Of a stretch of DNA of 8,512 nt, positions 6,348 to 8,512 are shown piece after piece. Position numbers and translations under genes: made by a program. The notes under the pieces are model-generated. The model was not told where the DNA came from, did no database searches, and was given only the letters and a program-made list of their open reading frames with translations. Numbering within the stretch: position 1 is the stretch's first letter; every line of letters starts with the position of its first letter. The stretch spans positions 1-8,512 of the forward strand of contig DAIDJH010000061.1 of NCBI GenBank assembly GCA_027451425.1. Direction: 5' to 3'. The DNA is from Bdellovibrionales bacterium. GTDB taxonomy: Bacteria; Bdellovibrionota; Bdellovibrionia; Bdellovibrionales; UBA1609.

Positions 6348-6875
6348 CTAGTTGCTTTTTTCCTGATCAATGTGCAATACACGAGTCGAATATGTCGCCT
6401 GACCACTAAATTGACTCGGTTCAACCACTACAACTTCTCCCTCACGAATCGCCGCTATATATCCATGTTTGCGGCCAATACGATCGTCAAGTCCGAGAGT
6501 ATGGACCTCCCCACCCGGATCGACGAACATGGCTTTGGGATGTCTGACATTCCACATAATCCCAACTAATTTTATTGCGTCTAGGTCGTAACGTTCCAAT
6601 GGCGAACCCGGCAACATTGGGTTACTTGATGCGTTGCCAATTGATATTGGCGGCTGAAACGGATTACGGCGCCCGGCACGCGCATCGTAAACGAACGGCG
6701 CTAAAAATGTGACGTCATCTCCAACAGACGTACTGGGCGCCGCATTTGACGACGCTGGCGCCGAAGACGTCGTCGCTGCGGTCGGCACGCTTGTCGGCGG
6801 TGGCATCACAGGAGTTGCGGCCATAGCGGTGGCACATGCGCCGATAATTGATATCAAAATGAACCAGGGGATCAC
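6348..6875 (-). CDS. pilP: Type IV pilus assembly protein PilP
   Basis: PilP is a periplasmic, usually lipid-anchored inner-membrane protein that links the PilN/PilO complex to PilQ. The N-terminus is hydrophobic with lipobox IGAC (Cys14), followed by a Pro/Ser/Thr/Ala-rich linker to about residue 55. The PilP signature then appears: YDARAGRRNPFQPP (63-76), LERYDLDAIKLVGIMWN (93-109), a beta domain with AMFVDPGGEVHTLGLDDRIG (115-134), and HGYIAAIREGEVVVVE (137-152). Length 175 is typical. The GTG start at 6875 overlaps the pilO stop as GTGA; a stop lies in the same frame seven codons upstream, so no longer form is possible. The signal sequence has no Lys or Arg before its hydrophobic core, which is unusual. 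Confidence 0.95.
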   Translation of the reverse strand: MIPWFILISIIGACATAMAATPVMPPPTSVPTAATTSSAPASSNAAPSTSVGDDVTFLAPFVYDARAGRRNPFQPPISIGNASSNPMLPGSPLERYDLDAIKLVGIMWNVRHPKAMFVDPGGEVHTLGLDDRIGRKHGYIAAIREGEVVVVEPSQFSGQATYSTRVLHIDQEKSN

Positions 6876-7489
6876 TTTTCGCCCCCCTTGGTGTCACTCA
6901 AGAAACGATACGCCGCCAGGCTTGCATTGAAATTAAGAACGGGCACCGACGACTTCTGGTCAAGCCCGCCCTGCTGCTGCGCGCTCATATCCAGAGATTC
7001 GACGGTCACAATTTTATCAAGAGCCGTCAGCGCCGACATAAATTCCATGACCTGATTGTAGGTGCCGATGAGCTGAACCGAAACTACGATCGGTTTAAAA
7101 AATGCGGCATCACCTTTGCCACGATCCGATGACGAACGAAAAGATTCATTCGGGGCGATCGAATTGATTTGTAAGCCAAGGGTTTTGGCCTGGTTCGAAA
7201 GCGTTTGCATAAACTCGAGCGAGGTCAGCTCGCTGGGGATGGCCTTCAACACGGTTTGCATTTCGGCGCCCAGGGCGGCCTTGACCTTAACGAACGTCTT
7301 CGCGTCCTCGATGGCTTTGTTAATGCTCGCAATTTTATTTTGATCTTGCGCGATTTGTTGCCGAGCCACTTGAATTTGCTTTTGCAAAACGGAGCCGTCG
7401 TCGTACATGAAAAAATAATAGGCCGCTCCGAGCGCAAGACCGATGACCAATGCTCGACCGACCGTTAAATTATAAAAAAACTGTGCCAT
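6872..7489 (-). CDS. pilO: Type IV pilus assembly protein PilO
   Basis: PilO is a bitopic inner-membrane protein that pairs with PilN in the alignment subcomplex. It shows a short cytoplasmic N-terminus, one membrane span (about 12-28, RALVIGLALGAAYYFFM), a periplasmic coiled coil (about 33-66), and a ferredoxin-like C-terminal domain with the family pattern LEFMQTLSNQAKTLGL (91-106) and VVSVQLIGTYNQVMEFMSAL (135-154). Length 205 is normal. The ATG at 7489 overlaps the pilN stop as TAATG, and its stop overlaps the pilP start, which indicates translational coupling. The Shine-Dalgarno sequence is mediocre (GGGGG 10 bases upstream), consistent with reliance on coupling. Confidence 0.95.
   Translation of the reverse strand: MAQFFYNLTVGRALVIGLALGAAYYFFMYDDGSVLQKQIQVARQQIAQDQNKIASINKAIEDAKTFVKVKAALGAEMQTVLKAIPSELTSLEFMQTLSNQAKTLGLQINSIAPNESFRSSSDRGKGDAAFFKPIVVSVQLIGTYNQVMEFMSALTALDKIVTVESLDMSAQQQGGLDQKSSVPVLNFNASLAAYRFLSDTKGGEK
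6882..6889 (-). promoter_or_regulatory. Ribosome binding site of pilP
   Basis: AAGGGGGG on the minus strand, 6 bases before the GTG at 6875, fixes the pilP start within the last codons of pilO. Confidence 0.7.
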
Positions 7490-8112
7490 TAGTCCGTGGC
7501 CCCCATATCGCTTGATATTTCAAACGACTTAAGAGTCCCCAACTTGCCGTCACTTTCATCCACGGCCTTCAGCAAAAGCACGTTCTGAAAATAGGATTTG
7601 TTTTGCTCAAGAGCGTCCAAAAACCGATTCAATTGATCGTCAGTCATCGACGAACCCAAAAGCTTCATCTTGTTTTTTTTGAAAGTTAACGAACTCAGCC
7701 AAAGCTTATCGGGAATATTATTTTGAATGTAATCGATCGCTTTTATTTCACGCAACCTTGTCTTCGAAAGACCCTTGATGATTTTAATTCTCCGCTTAAG
7801 CTCTTGGATGTCCTTCTGCATTCTTTTTGCCTGATCAGCTTCGGCCTGATGCTGTTGGATCTGCCGATCAAGGTCCGTGGCTTTCGCGCGAGCGCCGGCG
7901 AGCTGATCTTCGAGATTTGAAATGTTGAATTTTTGATAGGCGAATAACCCTCCGGCCCATATGATTATCAAAATAATTTTTATTGCGTTAGACTTCGTTT
8001 CGCTCGAACCCGAAATCTCGGTTGATGTCGAGGCGGGCATGTCGCCAATTTGCGTGGAGACCGTGCCGACATATGTTCCGCCACGATTTTTTAAAAGATT
8101 GACTCGGATCAA
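7489..8112 (-). CDS. pilN: Type IV pilus assembly protein PilN
   Basis: PilN is a bitopic inner-membrane protein whose cytoplasmic N-terminal peptide docks into PilM and whose periplasmic domain pairs with PilO. The N-terminus MIRVNLLKNR corresponds to the conserved INLLP-type PilM-binding peptide, with Lys in place of the usual Pro. A Ser/Thr/Gly-rich stretch (11-42) comes next, then one membrane span (about 44-59, IKIILIIIWAGGLFAY), a long coiled coil (about 64-118) and a ferredoxin-like domain (about 130-202, with IPDKLWLSSLTF and FLDALEQNKSYFQNVLL). Length 207 is slightly above the usual because of the N-terminal linker. The start is TTG at 8112, directly after the pilM TGA; the family motif at residues 1-8 and a strong GGAGG confirm it. 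Confidence 0.95.
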   Translation of the reverse strand: MIRVNLLKNRGGTYVGTVSTQIGDMPASTSTEISGSSETKSNAIKIILIIIWAGGLFAYQKFNISNLEDQLAGARAKATDLDRQIQQHQAEADQAKRMQKDIQELKRRIKIIKGLSKTRLREIKAIDYIQNNIPDKLWLSSLTFKKNKMKLLGSSMTDDQLNRFLDALEQNKSYFQNVLLLKAVDESDGKLGTLKSFEISSDMGATD

Positions 8113-8512
8113 TCAGTCCTCCACACGGCGCATTCCGAGCCCTACGGCCACGGCCGCGAGATCGCGAATTTGCTCAATGTAACTTGGCGAAAACGCCTTC
8201 GGATTGATTTTGACGCCCAAGAATGGATCCAACTTTTCGCAGGGTACGATTTTACTGAGCCGGTCCTGAAGACCAACGGTTCGCGACGCTCCACCCGTCA
8301 CGAAACAGCGTGTGATGGAATGGGAGCTTGCCGAGTTCAGGTAGAAGTCAAAGCTTGCCTTGATTTCATCGCTCACAACTTCGCTCGTGGCACTGAGGAT
8401 GTCTTGCGCTTCGGCCGGCGCGGTTTTATCCTTGCCAATGCTGAGCTTAATCGCCTCGGCTTCTTCTTGACTCACGTTGAGGCCTTTTTGCAAATCAGCG
8501 GTATAATTAGCG
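8113..8512 (-). CDS. pilM: Type IV pilus assembly protein PilM, partial (N-terminus beyond right edge)
   Basis: PilM is a cytoplasmic actin/FtsA-like ATP-binding protein that binds the PilN N-terminal peptide and anchors the alignment complex. Only the last 132 residues are visible; the frame is open to the right edge, where base 8512 belongs to an incomplete codon. Visible marks are NYTADLQKGLNVSQEEAEAIK near the edge (the family's 'QKxLxxSxEEAE' region), an actin-type nucleotide-binding segment CFVTGGASRTVGLQDRL, DPFLGVKI (the family's 'NPF' position), and the closing helix RDLAAVAVGLGMRR, all in the order usual for PilM C-termini. A TTG at 8493 is internal and not a credible start. The TGA directly abuts the pilN TTG. 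Confidence 0.93.
   Translation of the reverse strand, partial: ANYTADLQKGLNVSQEEAEAIKLSIGKDKTAPAEAQDILSATSEVVSDEIKASFDFYLNSASSHSITRCFVTGGASRTVGLQDRLSKIVPCEKLDPFLGVKINPKAFSPSYIEQIRDLAAVAVGLGMRRVED
8118..8122 (-). promoter_or_regulatory. Ribosome binding site of pilN
   Basis: GGAGG on the minus strand lies 5 bases before the TTG at 8112, inside the last codons of pilM. It identifies this TTG as the true pilN start. Confidence 0.75.

Noticed and set aside
6709..6930. Plus-strand small frame with hydrophobic content
   Set aside because: It mirrors the Ala/Thr-rich PilP N-terminus on the opposite strand and has no independent support.
1..8512. CRISPR arrays, insertion sequences, defence operons or rRNA genes
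   Set aside because: No regularly spaced repeats, transposase motifs, defence gene sets or rRNA sequence were seen on either strand.

Overview
The window comes from a diderm (Gram-negative) bacterium: it carries an outer-membrane secretin, an inner-membrane type IV pilus alignment complex and lipoprotein-type signal peptides. Gene order and protein style suggest Bdellovibrionota or a related former deltaproteobacterial group, but this is an impression from the sequence and not a proven assignment. Nearly all genes lie on the minus strand; two (a cupin and an unknown exported protein) lie on the plus strand. | Layout, left to right. (1) 1-786, minus: a PIF1-family helicase running off the left edge, with an unbroken frame but no ordinary start codon. 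(2) 792-867, minus: tRNA-Ala(UGC) with encoded CCA, ending five bases before the helicase frame. (3) 908-1516, minus: an unrecognised cytosolic protein. (4) 1543-1848, plus: a small single-domain cupin, divergent from the previous gene and with a strong ribosome binding site. (5) 1860-3185, minus: RarA/MgsA, the AAA+ replication-recombination ATPase, convergent with the cupin. (6) 3186-3308: a 123-base divergent intergenic region. (7) 3309-4064, plus: an unknown exported protein, probably a lipoprotein, convergent with pilQ with a 3-base gap. (8) 4068-8512, minus: the pilMNOPQ cluster in order pilM (cut by the right edge), pilN, pilO, pilP, pilQ, with junctions that overlap, abut or are 9 bases apart. 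| How the genes work together. PilM (cytoplasmic, actin-like), PilN and PilO (inner membrane), PilP (periplasmic, probably lipid-anchored) and PilQ (outer-membrane secretin) form the trans-envelope channel and alignment complex of a type IV pilus. Their tight spacing argues for one translationally coupled operon. RarA and the PIF1-like helicase are both DNA-maintenance ATPases but are separated by unrelated genes, so no shared system is claimed. | I did not find a clear new multi-gene system. Points deserving a second look are the helicase start at the tRNA junction, Cys-containing signal peptides with bulky residues before the Cys in PilQ and the unknown exported protein, the extended N-terminal linker of PilN, the long acidic and Gln/Pro linker of PilQ, two proteins of unrecognised family, and short inverted repeats at gene boundaries.
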